Below the pieces are notes generated by a model, which was not told the DNA's origin, did no database searches, and was given only the letters and a program-made list of their open reading frames with translations. Source: Sulfitobacter sp. HGT1 (GTDB taxonomy: Bacteria; Pseudomonadota; Alphaproteobacteria; Rhodobacterales; Rhodobacteraceae). Taken from it: a stretch of DNA of 64,000 nucleotides. This document shows, piece after piece, positions 45,313 to 54,365 of the stretch; positions within the stretch are counted from its first letter, which is position 1; each line of letters starts with the position of its first letter. The stretch is from the NCBI RefSeq assembly GCF_013282155.1, contig NZ_BLWI01000004.1, positions 1-64,000 of the forward strand. The letters run 5' to 3'. The translations under genes were made by a program, and so were the position numbers.

Positions 45313-46095
45313 CTAGCGGAATTTAGGCGCACGTTTTTCCAGAAATGCACGCAATCCTTCGTCAGCGTCCGGCCCCGATTGCGAGACTGCCGCGCTCAGG
45401 CTTTCGACATAAAGCCCGTCGGCTTTTGACATATCGTCGATCCGGCTGATCGAGTTGATCATCATGTAATTCGACATCGGCGCATTGCGCGCAATCTTGC
45501 CCGCCAGATCCATTGCCATCGCCAGCGATTCCCCTTCGCCCACGGCATAATGCGCCAGACCCAGTTGAACGCCTTCCTCGGAATTGAACTTGCGGCCTGT
45601 CAGCATCATTTCGGTCATCCGGTCGGCACCAAGAATACGGCCCACACGCACGGTCGCACCGCCTCCCACAAAGATGCCGCGCCGCCCTTCGGGCAGTTGA
45701 AAGATCGTGGACGGTTCGGCAATCCGCACATGGGTCGATGTTGCCAGTTCAAGCCCGCCACCAATCGCCGCGCCAAATATCGCGGACACCACAGGCAAGC
45801 CGCCAAACTGGATCATATCCATCACACCATGCCAGTTGCGCGAATGGTACAAAGTTTCTTCGGTCGAGCGTTTGACATGTTCGCTAAGATCCAGCCCCGA
45901 GCAATAGTGCCCGGCGGTTCCGGTCAGCACCACGGCGCGGGCCTCTTTCGGCGGGTCCATGAAAAATGCCTTGAGCGCGCCCAGCAAATCATCATTCATC
46001 GCATTGCGTTTATCGGGGCGCGTCATGGTCAGGACCGCGATGTTCCCTTGCAGGTCAACATTCAGAACATCGGGGTTGGCAACGGCTTTGGTCAT
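45313..46095 (-). CDS. Enoyl-CoA hydratase/isomerase family protein
   Basis: A 260-residue crotonase with both acidic residues kept (GGGLELATST and LPEGRRG) and the oxyanion segment HYCSGLDLSEHV. Members of this sequence type hydrate enoyl-CoAs or hydrolyse 3-hydroxy/2-ring-opened acyl-CoAs, so the exact reaction is unclear. AAGGATG lies before the start. It shares a divergent 111-base promoter gap with the amidohydrolase at 46207, and that gap contains a perfect 20-base palindrome. Confidence 0.88.
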   Translation of the reverse strand: MTKAVANPDVLNVDLQGNIAVLTMTRPDKRNAMNDDLLGALKAFFMDPPKEARAVVLTGTAGHYCSGLDLSEHVKRSTEETLYHSRNWHGVMDMIQFGGLPVVSAIFGAAIGGGLELATSTHVRIAEPSTIFQLPEGRRGIFVGGGATVRVGRILGADRMTEMMLTGRKFNSEEGVQLGLAHYAVGEGESLAMAMDLAGKIARNAPMSNYMMINSISRIDDMSKADGLYVESLSAAVSQSGPDADEGLRAFLEKRAPKFR

Positions 46096-46128
46096 GGCGG
46101 CATCATCCTTGAGGGTGCGATTTAGGTG

Positions 46129-46148
46129 AATAGAACAATTGTTCTATT
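46129..46148. promoter_or_regulatory. Perfect 20-base palindrome in a divergent promoter
   Basis: AATAGAACAATTGTTCTATT at 46129-46148 is fully self-complementary. It lies between the crotonase gene (start 46095, minus) and the amidohydrolase (start 46207, plus). It fits the size and symmetry of a MarR or TetR operator. Confidence 0.65.
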
Positions 46149-46206
46149 GAATAGCAATATATTTTGTACCAAACTTGCGCAAAGTTTAAACCCAAGAGGG
46201 GCTGCA

Positions 46207-47079
46207 ATGATCGACTTTGATAAAATTCGCGCCATTGATTTTCACACCCATGCCGAAGAACCCTGTGGCTGTCATTCGGATGACGGATACGATGATCTGC
46301 AATCCACCATGGCCAGCTATTTCGGTGCCCCTTGGAAGCACCCCCCGACGGTGCAGGAAACCGCCGCACATTACCGCGAACAAAACATCGCCGCCGTGAT
46401 CTTTCCCGTCGATGCCGAACGCGAGACCGGATACCGCCGCTATAAGAACGAGGAAGTCGCCGCCATCGCCGCAGAAAATGACGATGTGCTGATCCCCTTT
46501 GCGTCAATCGACCCCTGGAAGGGCAAGATGGGCGTGCGCGAGGCGCGGCGCCTGATCAAGGATTTCGGCATCAAGGGGTTCAAGTTTCACCCCACGATGC
46601 AGGGTTTCTTCCCCAATGACCGCATCGCCTATCCCCTGTACGAAGCCATCGCCGAAGAAGGTGGCATTGCGCTGTTTCACACAGGGCAAACCGGTGTCGG
46701 ATCAGGGATGCCCGGCGGCAACGGCATGCGGCTGAAATATTCGAACCCGATGTATATGGATGATGTCGCCGTTGATTTCCCAGATCTGAAAATCATCCTC
46801 GCGCATCCCAGCTTTCCCTGGCAGGAAGAGGCGCTGTCGGTCGCGCAGCACAAGCCCAACGTTTATATCGACATGTCCGGTTGGTCGCCGAAATACTTCC
46901 CTGACATTCTGGTGCGCTACGCCAATTCGATCCTCAAGAAAAAGATGCTGTTCGGATCGGACTGGCCTATGATCTCGCCCGAACGCTGGTTGGCCGATTT
47001 CGAGAAAATCGCGATCAAAGATGAAGTCCGCCCGCTAATTCTCAAGGAAAACGCGATGCGGTTGCTGGGGGCAAGCTAG
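46207..47079 (+). CDS. Amidohydrolase family protein (Amidohydrolase_2)
   Basis: A 290-residue TIM-barrel hydrolase with the metal pair His13-x-His15 in IDFHTHAEE, FHPTMQGF and LFHTGQTG in mid-protein, ILAHPSFPWQ, and the Asp of LFGSDWPMIS near the C-terminus. It is of the ACMSD/4-hydroxyphenyl-beta-ketoacyl-CoA-hydrolase type. I start it at 46207 because AAGAGGGG precedes that ATG; the open frame extends to 46126. It ends tail-to-tail with the enamidase-like gene and may act on a downstream product of the heterocycle pathway. Confidence 0.86.
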   Translation: MIDFDKIRAIDFHTHAEEPCGCHSDDGYDDLQSTMASYFGAPWKHPPTVQETAAHYREQNIAAVIFPVDAERETGYRRYKNEEVAAIAAENDDVLIPFASIDPWKGKMGVREARRLIKDFGIKGFKFHPTMQGFFPNDRIAYPLYEAIAEEGGIALFHTGQTGVGSGMPGGNGMRLKYSNPMYMDDVAVDFPDLKIILAHPSFPWQEEALSVAQHKPNVYIDMSGWSPKYFPDILVRYANSILKKKMLFGSDWPMISPERWLADFEKIAIKDEVRPLILKENAMRLLGAS

Positions 47080-47096
47080 GGGCGCTTACGCCCCTA
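47077..47096. terminator. Compact hairpin holding both convergent stop codons
   Basis: TAGGGGCG (47077-47084), loop CTTA, CGCCCCTA (47089-47096). The TAG is the amidohydrolase stop, and the enamidase TAA (47088-47086, minus) lies in the loop. Stem of 8 perfect pairs without T-tract; probably a shared terminator or RNA end. Confidence 0.55.
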
Positions 47097-48276
47097 CCGT
47101 TCCTGTCACCAGCTCGGGCAGACGCGTGGCCGGCGGCGTATTCCGGCTGCGCTGGCTGCGCACGATGCCATCAATCACCATCATGCCGACACCGGGCAGG
47201 TTGCCCTGTTGCACCGATTCCAGCAGGTTCTTGCCCGGCGCATGTTGCGCCTGATCCATAATCACAAAATCAGCGGCTTTGCCTGCCTCGATCAATCCGG
47301 TGTCCAGCTTGCGCTGCCGCGCCGTGTTGCCATTGGCAAAGCAGAACGCAATCTCGGCCGGGATATCGCCCAGCGACGACAGCAGCGCCACCATTCGCAT
47401 AATCCCAAGCGGCTGCACACCAGACCCCGCAGGCCCATCAGTGCCCAAGATCAGCTGGTCCAGCTTGCCCAATTCACGCGCGGTGTTCAGCGTCAGCAAA
47501 GCGGCGCGTTCATTGCCGTTATGCACAATCTCAAGGGCGGCCTTGCAGCCTTCGCAGATGCAAATGATCTGATCGTCGGGCAGGGCAGTATGCCCGCCGT
47601 TGATGTGGCCCACCACATCGGTGCCGGTTTCCAGCACCATATCCGCGTCGATCAACCCCGATCCGGGGATCGACGGGCCGCCGGTGTGGATCGTGCTTTG
47701 CATACCGTATTTACGCGCCCAGCCGACCATCTCGTTCGCGGTCTTGCCGTCCTTGACCGTGCCAAGGCCGACCTCGCCGATCAGCGTGACACCGGCTTCG
47801 CCCATCTGGCGGAAATGATGTTCCTCCAGCCCTTGTTGCAGCAGGGGCGCGCCCGCGTGCACCTTGACGCCCGAAGGCCGGAAGTTTTCGTACCAGCGCT
47901 GCGCCGCAATCGCCATCGCGACGGTGCCAACCGGATCGTTGGGCCGCCCCGGCATATGCACCTCGCCCGCCGAAATCAGCGTGGTTACACCGCCATGCAG
48001 GGTCGAATCGATCCAGCCCAACTGCTGTTGGCGCGGGGTGTAATCGCCCACCACCGGATGCACGTGGCTGTCGATCAATCCGGGCGCAAGGGTTGCGCCA
48101 TGGGCGTCGATCAAGGTTGTCGCCCCTTCGCAATCCATGTCCTTTTCCGCGCCCCATTCGGAGATCTTGCCATCAATCGCGATCAGGCAATCCCCGTCAA
48201 AAATGGGTTCCTCCATCTTGCCAGACAGGATCATGCCAATATTTCGGATCACAAGCTTTGCGGGGGTGTCAGACAT
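47086..48276 (-). CDS. Enamidase-like amidohydrolase
   Basis: A 396-residue metal-dependent hydrolase that, from memory, closely follows the 6-oxo-1,4,5,6-tetrahydronicotinate enamidase of Eubacterium barkeri: the segments LHGGVTTLISAG, PGRPND, GEVGLGTVK, HTGGPSIPGS and SRNTPPA line up. Metal ligands are His71-x-His73, Glu168 (bridging position), His197, His224 and Asp280. The known enzyme hydrolyses a cyclic enamide to an aldehyde acid and ammonia. It is divergent from the oxidoreductase operon, which encodes a 6-hydroxynicotinate-reductase-like protein, so the two activities belong together. The ATG at 48276 is preferred over a TTG at 48291. The true substrate may differ from nicotinate derivatives. 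Confidence 0.84.
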   Translation of the reverse strand: MSDTPAKLVIRNIGMILSGKMEEPIFDGDCLIAIDGKISEWGAEKDMDCEGATTLIDAHGATLAPGLIDSHVHPVVGDYTPRQQQLGWIDSTLHGGVTTLISAGEVHMPGRPNDPVGTVAMAIAAQRWYENFRPSGVKVHAGAPLLQQGLEEHHFRQMGEAGVTLIGEVGLGTVKDGKTANEMVGWARKYGMQSTIHTGGPSIPGSGLIDADMVLETGTDVVGHINGGHTALPDDQIICICEGCKAALEIVHNGNERAALLTLNTARELGKLDQLILGTDGPAGSGVQPLGIMRMVALLSSLGDIPAEIAFCFANGNTARQRKLDTGLIEAGKAADFVIMDQAQHAPGKNLLESVQQGNLPGVGMMVIDGIVRSQRSRNTPPATRLPELVTGTVGA

Positions 48277-48361
48277 GGGTTCGCCTTTCAAGCATCTGGT
48301 TTCATTTGAACGCTAACAGAAAATTCAAACGGATCAAGATGAAACGCTTGACAGTTTTTCA

Positions 48362-48383
48362 TATGTATACAAACAATATATCC
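48362..48383. promoter_or_regulatory. Operator-like site, copy 1
   Basis: A 22-base stretch with a GTATAC core followed by AAACAATATATCC. It matches a stretch at 49258-49279 in 17 of 22 positions and ends 21 bases before the reductase ATG. It sits in the divergent gap between the enamidase-like gene and the operon. A TTGACA lies at 48348-48353. A GntR-type regulator would suit the GTATAC core. Confidence 0.5.
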
Positions 48384-48404
48384 AACCGTTGAAAAGGATT
48401 CCGC

Positions 48405-49211
48405 ATGGACAGCGCAGCACCAATCGACACTCCGTTTCCGATCCCCGCAGGGGTCTTTGCCCAAACCGTGACGCAGGTGCAGCATTACACTGACAGCCTG
48501 TTCCGTTTTCGCATCACACGGCCTGACAGCTTTCGTTTCCGGTCAGGTGAGTTTGTGATGATCGGCCTGCCGAATGCCGAAAAGCCCGTGTTCAGGGCCT
48601 ATTCCGTCGCATCGCCATCCTGGGACGAAGAAGTTGAATTTTATTCGATCAAGGTGCCCGACGGCCCGCTTACCGAACATCTGCAAAAGCTTCAGGCGGG
48701 CGATACGGTGTTGATGCGGCGCAAGCCCACGGGCACATTGGTGAATGACGCGCTGCTGCCCGGCAAACGGTTGTGGATGTTCGCCACCGGCACCGGGGTT
48801 GCGCCTTTTGCGTCGATCATCCGCGATCCGGAAACCTACGAAAAATTCGACGACCTGATCCTGTGCCACACCTGCCGCACCGCAGGGGAGTTGACCTATT
48901 CACGCGAGTTGGTTGAAAGCCTTAAGGCGGACCCGCTGATCGGAGAGTTTGCACAGCGTTTAACCCTGTACGACACACTGACCCGAGAGGATTGGCCGCG
49001 CATGGGCCGGCAGACCGATCTGATGGCGTCGGGCAAAATCTTTGCCGATCTGGGCGTGCCTGCGATCAATCCCGAAACCGATCGGGGGATGATCTGTGGG
49101 TCGATGGAAATGCTGGCCGACACTAAAGCAGCGCTTGAAGGGTTCGGCCTTGAGGAAGGGGCCAACAACCGCCCCGCCACTTTTGTGGTCGAAAAGGCTT
49201 TTGTCGGATAG
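48405..49211 (+). CDS. Ferredoxin--NADP reductase family protein
   Basis: A 268-residue flavoprotein with the FAD motif FRAYSVASPSW (Arg-x-Tyr-Ser), a NAD(P) loop TGTGVAPFASIIRD, and a C-terminus ending VEKAFVG, as in bacterial Fpr. It transfers electrons between NAD(P)H and a ferredoxin or flavodoxin. It is the first gene of the heterocycle operon and may feed the 6-hydroxynicotinate-reductase-like protein or serve the Rieske oxygenase at 56966-58033, which has no reductase gene of its own beside it. Confidence 0.88.
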   Translation: MDSAAPIDTPFPIPAGVFAQTVTQVQHYTDSLFRFRITRPDSFRFRSGEFVMIGLPNAEKPVFRAYSVASPSWDEEVEFYSIKVPDGPLTEHLQKLQAGDTVLMRRKPTGTLVNDALLPGKRLWMFATGTGVAPFASIIRDPETYEKFDDLILCHTCRTAGELTYSRELVESLKADPLIGEFAQRLTLYDTLTREDWPRMGRQTDLMASGKIFADLGVPAINPETDRGMICGSMEMLADTKAALEGFGLEEGANNRPATFVVEKAFVG

Positions 49212-49257
49212 CGCGGCCGCGAATTGATTTGACAGAAACCGCCACATCGAATTCTTA

Positions 49258-49279
49258 TTCGTACACCAACAATATTTCC
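49258..49279 (+). promoter_or_regulatory. Operator-like site, copy 2
   Basis: A 22-base stretch including GTACACCAACAATATTTCC that resembles the site at 48362-48383. It ends 22 bases before the ATG of the FAD-subunit gene, about the same distance as copy 1. A TTGACA lies at 49229-49234. It suggests that the FAD/molybdenum genes have their own regulated promoter. Confidence 0.5.
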
Positions 49280-49301
49280 GCCAGTCAGGAGCACACACCC
49301 C

Positions 49302-50138
49302 ATGAGCTATATCACCGCGACCACGCTTGAGGATGCGCTGACGGCTTTGACCGCGGGGCCCGCGTCGATCATCGCCGGGGGGACAGACTGGTTTCCTGCG
49401 CAAGGTGATCGTCATTTCGACGGAACGCTGATTGATATCTCACGACTGACTGACTTGCGCGGCGTCTCGCGCACAGACACAGGCTGGCGGATCGGGGCCG
49501 CAACAACCTGGACGGACATCATCAAGGCCGATCTGCCGCCTGCCTTTAACGGGCTGAAACTGGCCGCCCGCGAAGTCGGGTCGGTGCAAATCCAGAACAC
49601 CGGTACAATCGCGGGCAACTTGTGCAACGCCTCCCCCGCCGCTGACGGGGTGCCGCCGTTGTTGACGCTGGATGCCGGGGTCGAACTGACCTCGCCCCAC
49701 GGCACGCGCCAGATGCCTTTGCACGCGTTCTTGCAAGGTGTGCGCAAGACTGACCGTGCCGCCGATGAAATTCTGACAGCGATCCACATTCCAGACCTGC
49801 CTAACGGGTCCATGGGCAGCTTTGTGAAACTTGGGGCCCGCAAATATCTGGTCATCTCGATCTGCATGGTTGCCGTGGTTTTGCGGGTTGAGCGCGGATT
49901 AGTCTCTGATATCCGCATCGCCATCGGTGCGGCCTCCCCTGTTGCGCAGCGGTTGACCACGCTTGAGGATGCATTGCGCGGCCTACCGCCCGGTGATCTG
50001 CAAAACGCCGTGACGGGTGATCTGATCCGCGGGCTGACCCCCATCACAGACGTCCGCGCCAGCGCCGATTATCGCCAGACCGCAGCAACGCAGGTGATCC
50101 GCCGCGCCATCGCCCTTGCCTTGGAAGGAACCGCCTGA
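49302..50138 (+). CDS. Molybdenum hydroxylase FAD-binding subunit (xanthine dehydrogenase family)
   Basis: A 278-residue protein of the FAD-binding_5 plus CO_deh_flav_C type. The FAD loops are SIIAGGTDWFPAQ near residue 26 and NTGTIAGNLCNASPAADG near 100. It takes electrons from the Fe-S domains of the molybdenum subunit and passes them to NAD+ or another acceptor. It overlaps the molybdenum subunit gene by 1 base (TGATG). Together they form a two-gene hydroxylase. Confidence 0.9.
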   Translation: MSYITATTLEDALTALTAGPASIIAGGTDWFPAQGDRHFDGTLIDISRLTDLRGVSRTDTGWRIGAATTWTDIIKADLPPAFNGLKLAAREVGSVQIQNTGTIAGNLCNASPAADGVPPLLTLDAGVELTSPHGTRQMPLHAFLQGVRKTDRAADEILTAIHIPDLPNGSMGSFVKLGARKYLVISICMVAVVLRVERGLVSDIRIAIGAASPVAQRLTTLEDALRGLPPGDLQNAVTGDLIRGLTPITDVRASADYRQTAATQVIRRAIALALEGTA

Positions 50139-52885
50139 TGGACAAATCTGCCGCCACACGCATCACGTCATTCACGCTGAACGGGGAAATCGTGCAGGTT
50201 GAACCGACACCGGGCGAACGTCTATCCCATTCCCTGCGCGAACGTCTGGACCGCAAAGACGTCAAGATCGGCTGCAACGCGGGCGATTGCGGCGCGTGCA
50301 CAGTGTTGGTCGACGGCGCGCCCGTTTGCGCCTGTCTGATGGCCACGCAACAGGCAACGGGCCGCAAGGTCGAGACGCTTGCCGGACTGGTCAAAGCCGA
50401 CCCAGACGCGCAGGCGTTAATGGAAAGCTTTCAGCACCACCAAGCCGCCCAATGCGGAATTTGCACGCCCGGCATGATGGTGTCAGCCGTCGCCCTGCTG
50501 CGTGCGGAGCCACAACCGACCGATGCGCAGGTTCAAGACGCGCTTGGCGGTGTTTTGTGTCGCTGTACCGGCTATCGCAAAATTATCGACGCCGTCGTGG
50601 GTGCTCATGCCGCCGATCAACTGATCAAAGCCCCGACCGAACTTGGCCATAACGCCCGCCGGTTCGACGGGCTGGCCAAGGTGGACGGGTCCGAGAAATT
50701 TGGCGATGATGTTGCCCCTGCCGGTGCGCTGGTCGCCCGCGTGATCCGTTCGCCCTATCCCTCGGCCAGTTTCACCTTTGGCGATCTTGAGGCATGGCAG
50801 GCTAAATACAGTGGAATAGAGACTGTTTTGACAGCCAAGGACGTGCCCGGCCTGAATGCTTTCGGCGTTATCCCCAGCTTCATTGACCAGCCCGTCTTTG
50901 CTGTCAGCCATATCCGTTTCCGTGGCGAAGCGGTTGCATGCGTGGTGGGCGACGCAGGCACCATCGCCGCGCTGGATCTGGCAAGCTTTCCGGTGGAGTG
51001 GACCCCGCAAACCACCTTGTCCGACATTGATGACGCCATCGCCCCCGATGCCCCGCTGCTGTTTGACGACCGCAAAGGCAACATCATGTGCGGCGGTTTT
51101 GTGCAATGCGGCGATGCAGATGCGGCGCTTGAGGCTGCGGATGTTACGGTCGAGGCAAACTATAAAACCAGCTTTGTCGAACATGGCTATATCGAGCCGG
51201 AGGCAGGCTTTGCCGAGATGGTGGATGGCCGCCTGCATGTCCATGCCTGCACCCAAGCACCGGGGATGGACCGCGAAACTCTGGCCGCCATCATGAACAT
51301 GCCGATGGCCGATATCCGTATTGTCCCGACAGCGGTCGGCGGCGGGTTCGGGTCGAAAATCGACGTTTCCTTGCAGCCCTTTATTGCACTTGCTGCGATG
51401 AAAACCGGCAAACCCGTGCGCATGACCTATTCACGCAATGAAACCATGCAATCGACCACCAAACGCCACCCCGCCCAGATCAAGATCAAGGTCGGTGCAA
51501 AGGCCGATGGCACCTTGTCCGGGTTGCGTTTTGACGGTGATTTCAACACCGGTGCCTATGCCAGTTGGGGGCCGACCGTGGCGAACCGCGTGCCGGTCCA
51601 TGCCTCTGGTCCCTACCGGATCGACGATTACCGCGCGCGCAGCCGTGCGGTGCATACCCATTGCCCCCCTTCGGGTGCATTTCGCGGCTTTGGCGTGCCG
51701 CAGTCCGCTATCGCGCAGGAAACCGTTTTTGATCTGCTGGCTGAAAAGCTGGGGATAGACCCGCTGGATTTCCGCCTGAAGAACGCGCTGGAAGATCATG
51801 TTCCGACCGTCTGCGGCCAGGTGTTTGACCAAGGCGTCGGCATCAAAGCCTGCCTTGAGGCGCTGCGCCCCGCCTGGGAAGATGCCAAATCCGAATGTGC
51901 TGCATTCAACGCAACCAACACCACGCATAAACGCGGGGTTGGCATTGCCAGCGCTTGGTATGGTTGCGGAAATACATCTTTGCCCAACCCCTCTACGATC
52001 AAGGCGGGCTTGCGTGCCGATGGCGCGGTGGTGTTGCATCAAGGGGCGTTGGACATCGGACAAGGCTCTAACACGGTCATTCCACAGATTTTTGCCAAGG
52101 CGCTTGGCGTGTCGATTGACGGGGTGACCCTGCTGGGTGCCGACACCGACATCACGCCAGACGCGGGCAAAACATCGGCCTCGCGCCAGACGTTTGTGTC
52201 GGGCAATGCCGCCCTGAAAGCGGGCGAAACCCTGCGCAGCGAGATTTTGCGGCAGGCCAATGCAGGCCCGGACGCCACGATCACCTTGGAAACTGGGCAG
52301 GTGATCGTGACCGAAGCAGGCCGCACGCAAACCCTTGATCTGTCGCGGCTTGATCCGAACGCCGAAGGCTATGTGTTGATGGCGCAGGAAACCTATGATC
52401 CGCCGATCAAACCGCTGGATGAAAACGGGCAGGGCGTCCCCTATGCGCAATTCGGATACGCCGCACATCTGGTAGTGGTCGAGGTCGATATCGTCCTTGG
52501 CCTGTGCAAACCCCTGCGTTTTGTTGCCGCCCATGACGTGGGCCGCGCGATCAACCCGCTGCTGGTTGAAGGGCAAGTGCAAGGCGGCATCGCCCAAGGT
52601 CTGGGCATGGCGCTGATGGAAGAATATATCCCCGGCCGGACCGAGAACCTGCACGACTATCTGATCCCCACGATTGGCGATATTCCCCCGATACAGACCC
52701 TGATATTGGAAATCGCAGATGCCCACGGCCCTTATGGTGCCAAGGGTCTGGGCGAACATGTGTTGATCCCCACCGCACCTGCGATATTCAACGCGATCTA
52801 TCACGCGACAGGCGCAAAAGTGACCCACGCCCCCGCAACCCCCACGCGCCTGCGCGCCGCCCTAAAGGAGGCCGGACATGCCTGA
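50138..52885 (+). CDS. Molybdopterin hydroxylase with fused 2Fe-2S domains
   Basis: A 915-residue xanthine-dehydrogenase-family protein. Residues ~1-160 carry two 2Fe-2S modules (GCNAGDCGACTVLV, and QCGICTPGMM with LCRCTGYRKI). The rest is the molybdenum-binding part, with VGGGFGSKID, GAFRGFGVPQ and the catalytic Glu in GAKGLGEHVL. The fusion of 2Fe-2S and molybdenum parts resembles aldehyde oxidoreductase MOP, but here an FAD subunit gene precedes it. It should hydroxylate a carbon next to a ring nitrogen, using water as oxygen source, which would prepare the substrate for the reductase encoded next. Confidence 0.9.
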   Translation: MDKSAATRITSFTLNGEIVQVEPTPGERLSHSLRERLDRKDVKIGCNAGDCGACTVLVDGAPVCACLMATQQATGRKVETLAGLVKADPDAQALMESFQHHQAAQCGICTPGMMVSAVALLRAEPQPTDAQVQDALGGVLCRCTGYRKIIDAVVGAHAADQLIKAPTELGHNARRFDGLAKVDGSEKFGDDVAPAGALVARVIRSPYPSASFTFGDLEAWQAKYSGIETVLTAKDVPGLNAFGVIPSFIDQPVFAVSHIRFRGEAVACVVGDAGTIAALDLASFPVEWTPQTTLSDIDDAIAPDAPLLFDDRKGNIMCGGFVQCGDADAALEAADVTVEANYKTSFVEHGYIEPEAGFAEMVDGRLHVHACTQAPGMDRETLAAIMNMPMADIRIVPTAVGGGFGSKIDVSLQPFIALAAMKTGKPVRMTYSRNETMQSTTKRHPAQIKIKVGAKADGTLSGLRFDGDFNTGAYASWGPTVANRVPVHASGPYRIDDYRARSRAVHTHCPPSGAFRGFGVPQSAIAQETVFDLLAEKLGIDPLDFRLKNALEDHVPTVCGQVFDQGVGIKACLEALRPAWEDAKSECAAFNATNTTHKRGVGIASAWYGCGNTSLPNPSTIKAGLRADGAVVLHQGALDIGQGSNTVIPQIFAKALGVSIDGVTLLGADTDITPDAGKTSASRQTFVSGNAALKAGETLRSEILRQANAGPDATITLETGQVIVTEAGRTQTLDLSRLDPNAEGYVLMAQETYDPPIKPLDENGQGVPYAQFGYAAHLVVVEVDIVLGLCKPLRFVAAHDVGRAINPLLVEGQVQGGIAQGLGMALMEEYIPGRTENLHDYLIPTIGDIPPIQTLILEIADAHGPYGAKGLGEHVLIPTAPAIFNAIYHATGAKVTHAPATPTRLRAALKEAGHA

Positions 52886-54365
52886 TGACCTGCGCGACCA
52901 AAAGCCCGAAAAAATCCGCTGCGATGCATGCCCCGTCATGTGCTTTATTGCCGAAGGTAAATCCGGTGCCTGTGACCGCTATGCCAATCATGCGGGCGAA
53001 CTGGTCCGGCTTGACCCGCTGACTGTCATCCAGTCCGGGGCCAAGGCTGTGGCTTTCCTTGACCAAGGCAACAATGCACAGGATTGGGATGGCGACGTCA
53101 TTCAGGGCGGGCGCGATTTCGTGACTGCCGTTGGGGCCGGCACGACATACCCCGACTATAAACCAGCCCCCTTTATCGTCAGCCAAGAGGTCGAAGGCGT
53201 CGATATGGTCACCGTCGTGACCGAGGGCATATTTTCGTACTGCGGCGTCAAAGTGAAAATCGACACCGACCGCCATATCGGCGACGAACGTGCCGTGGTG
53301 CGGGTGGATGGCGAGGCAATCGGCCATGTGATGACCTCTGAATACGGGTCGAAAATGCTGTCCCTAGGCGGTGTTGAACATCTTACGGGGGGCTCCAAGA
53401 AAGAAGGCCGCGTGACCTGCGATGCGCTGTTGCGTCTGTGCAATCGCGAGGCCGTCGAGATGACGATTGACGGCGGCGTGCACATGATCGTCGAGGCAGG
53501 CAAGGCCCCCGTCATCAACGGTACCCCCGAGAAACTTATGCGCGTCGGCTGCGGGTCTGCCACCATCGGCATGTTCGCCAAACAATGGCATGGCCATGTG
53601 GACGAAGTCGTTGTTGTTGACGACCACATTACCGGAGTCCTTAGCGAACACGAGGCGGGCAAGGGGCTGGACATGACCCCGTCGGGCATCCGCATCAACG
53701 GGCGCCGCTCGACCCCCGGACGGTATTTTCAGGTCGCTGACCCCGGCACCGGTTGGGGCGGCACCGATGTCGAAGACCCGCTGACCATCCTGCGCCCCGC
53801 GGACCCCAAGCGCGCGTGGCCCGGACTGCGGCTGTTGATGATCTCGACCACAGGCGAACAATGGGCGTATTTCATCCTTGACGACGATCTGGTTCCGCAA
53901 CCCGCCGAGATCACGCCGGAACTGCTGGTCGTCGCAGAACGGATCGCGGAAAACTGCGAACCGTCGCTGTGTTCGGTGCTGTTCATGGGCGGTGCTGGCG
54001 GGTCTTTGCGGGCCGGTGTTACCGAAAACCCCGTGCGCCTGACCCGGTCGGTCAAGGAATCCCTGACCCATGTGTCTTGTGGCGGGGCCGAGGCATACGT
54101 CTGGCCCGGCGGTGGGATCACGGTGATGGTTGACGTGATGGACATGCCGACGAATTCATTCGGATATGTGCCAACGCCCGCGCTGGTCGCCCCCATCGAA
54201 TTCACCCTGCGCCGCGAAGATTACGGCACCCTTGGCGGGCATATGGAGCATATCCAGCCAGTCGCGGAAGTCGTCACCCGTGACGTCCGCCGTGTCGCGC
54301 AACTGGCCCTGCAATCCGACCCGAATGATCGCGAAAACTATGGCTGGGCGAAAGGCGATAAATGA
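52878..54365 (+). CDS. 6-hydroxynicotinate reductase-like iron-sulfur flavoprotein
   Basis: A 495-residue protein with an N-terminal cluster motif Cys15-x2-Cys18-x3-Cys22-x9-Cys32, suited to a 4Fe-4S cluster, and further cysteines (IFSYCG, VTCDALLRLC, ENCEPSLC, VSCGGAEAY). The family includes 6-hydroxynicotinate reductase of Eubacterium barkeri, which reduces the ring before enamidase acts and is reported to hold a covalent flavin and several Fe-S clusters. The start has AAAGGAGG 7 bases upstream and overlaps the molybdenum subunit by 8 bases. It should reductively dearomatise a hydroxylated N-heterocycle. The exact ring is unknown. Confidence 0.82.
   Translation: MPDDLRDQKPEKIRCDACPVMCFIAEGKSGACDRYANHAGELVRLDPLTVIQSGAKAVAFLDQGNNAQDWDGDVIQGGRDFVTAVGAGTTYPDYKPAPFIVSQEVEGVDMVTVVTEGIFSYCGVKVKIDTDRHIGDERAVVRVDGEAIGHVMTSEYGSKMLSLGGVEHLTGGSKKEGRVTCDALLRLCNREAVEMTIDGGVHMIVEAGKAPVINGTPEKLMRVGCGSATIGMFAKQWHGHVDEVVVVDDHITGVLSEHEAGKGLDMTPSGIRINGRRSTPGRYFQVADPGTGWGGTDVEDPLTILRPADPKRAWPGLRLLMISTTGEQWAYFILDDDLVPQPAEITPELLVVAERIAENCEPSLCSVLFMGGAGGSLRAGVTENPVRLTRSVKESLTHVSCGGAEAYVWPGGGITVMVDVMDMPTNSFGYVPTPALVAPIEFTLRREDYGTLGGHMEHIQPVAEVVTRDVRRVAQLALQSDPNDRENYGWAKGDK

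Noticed and set aside
24929..46148. GAACAATT elements at 24929-24943 and 46129-46148 as one regulon motif
   Set aside because: Arm spacing and outer bases differ (imperfect N5 repeat versus 20-base perfect palindrome), so a common regulator is not supported.
51431..52828. 465-codon minus-strand open frame
   Set aside because: It is a shadow of the molybdenum subunit, which has all expected motifs; no recognisable domain.
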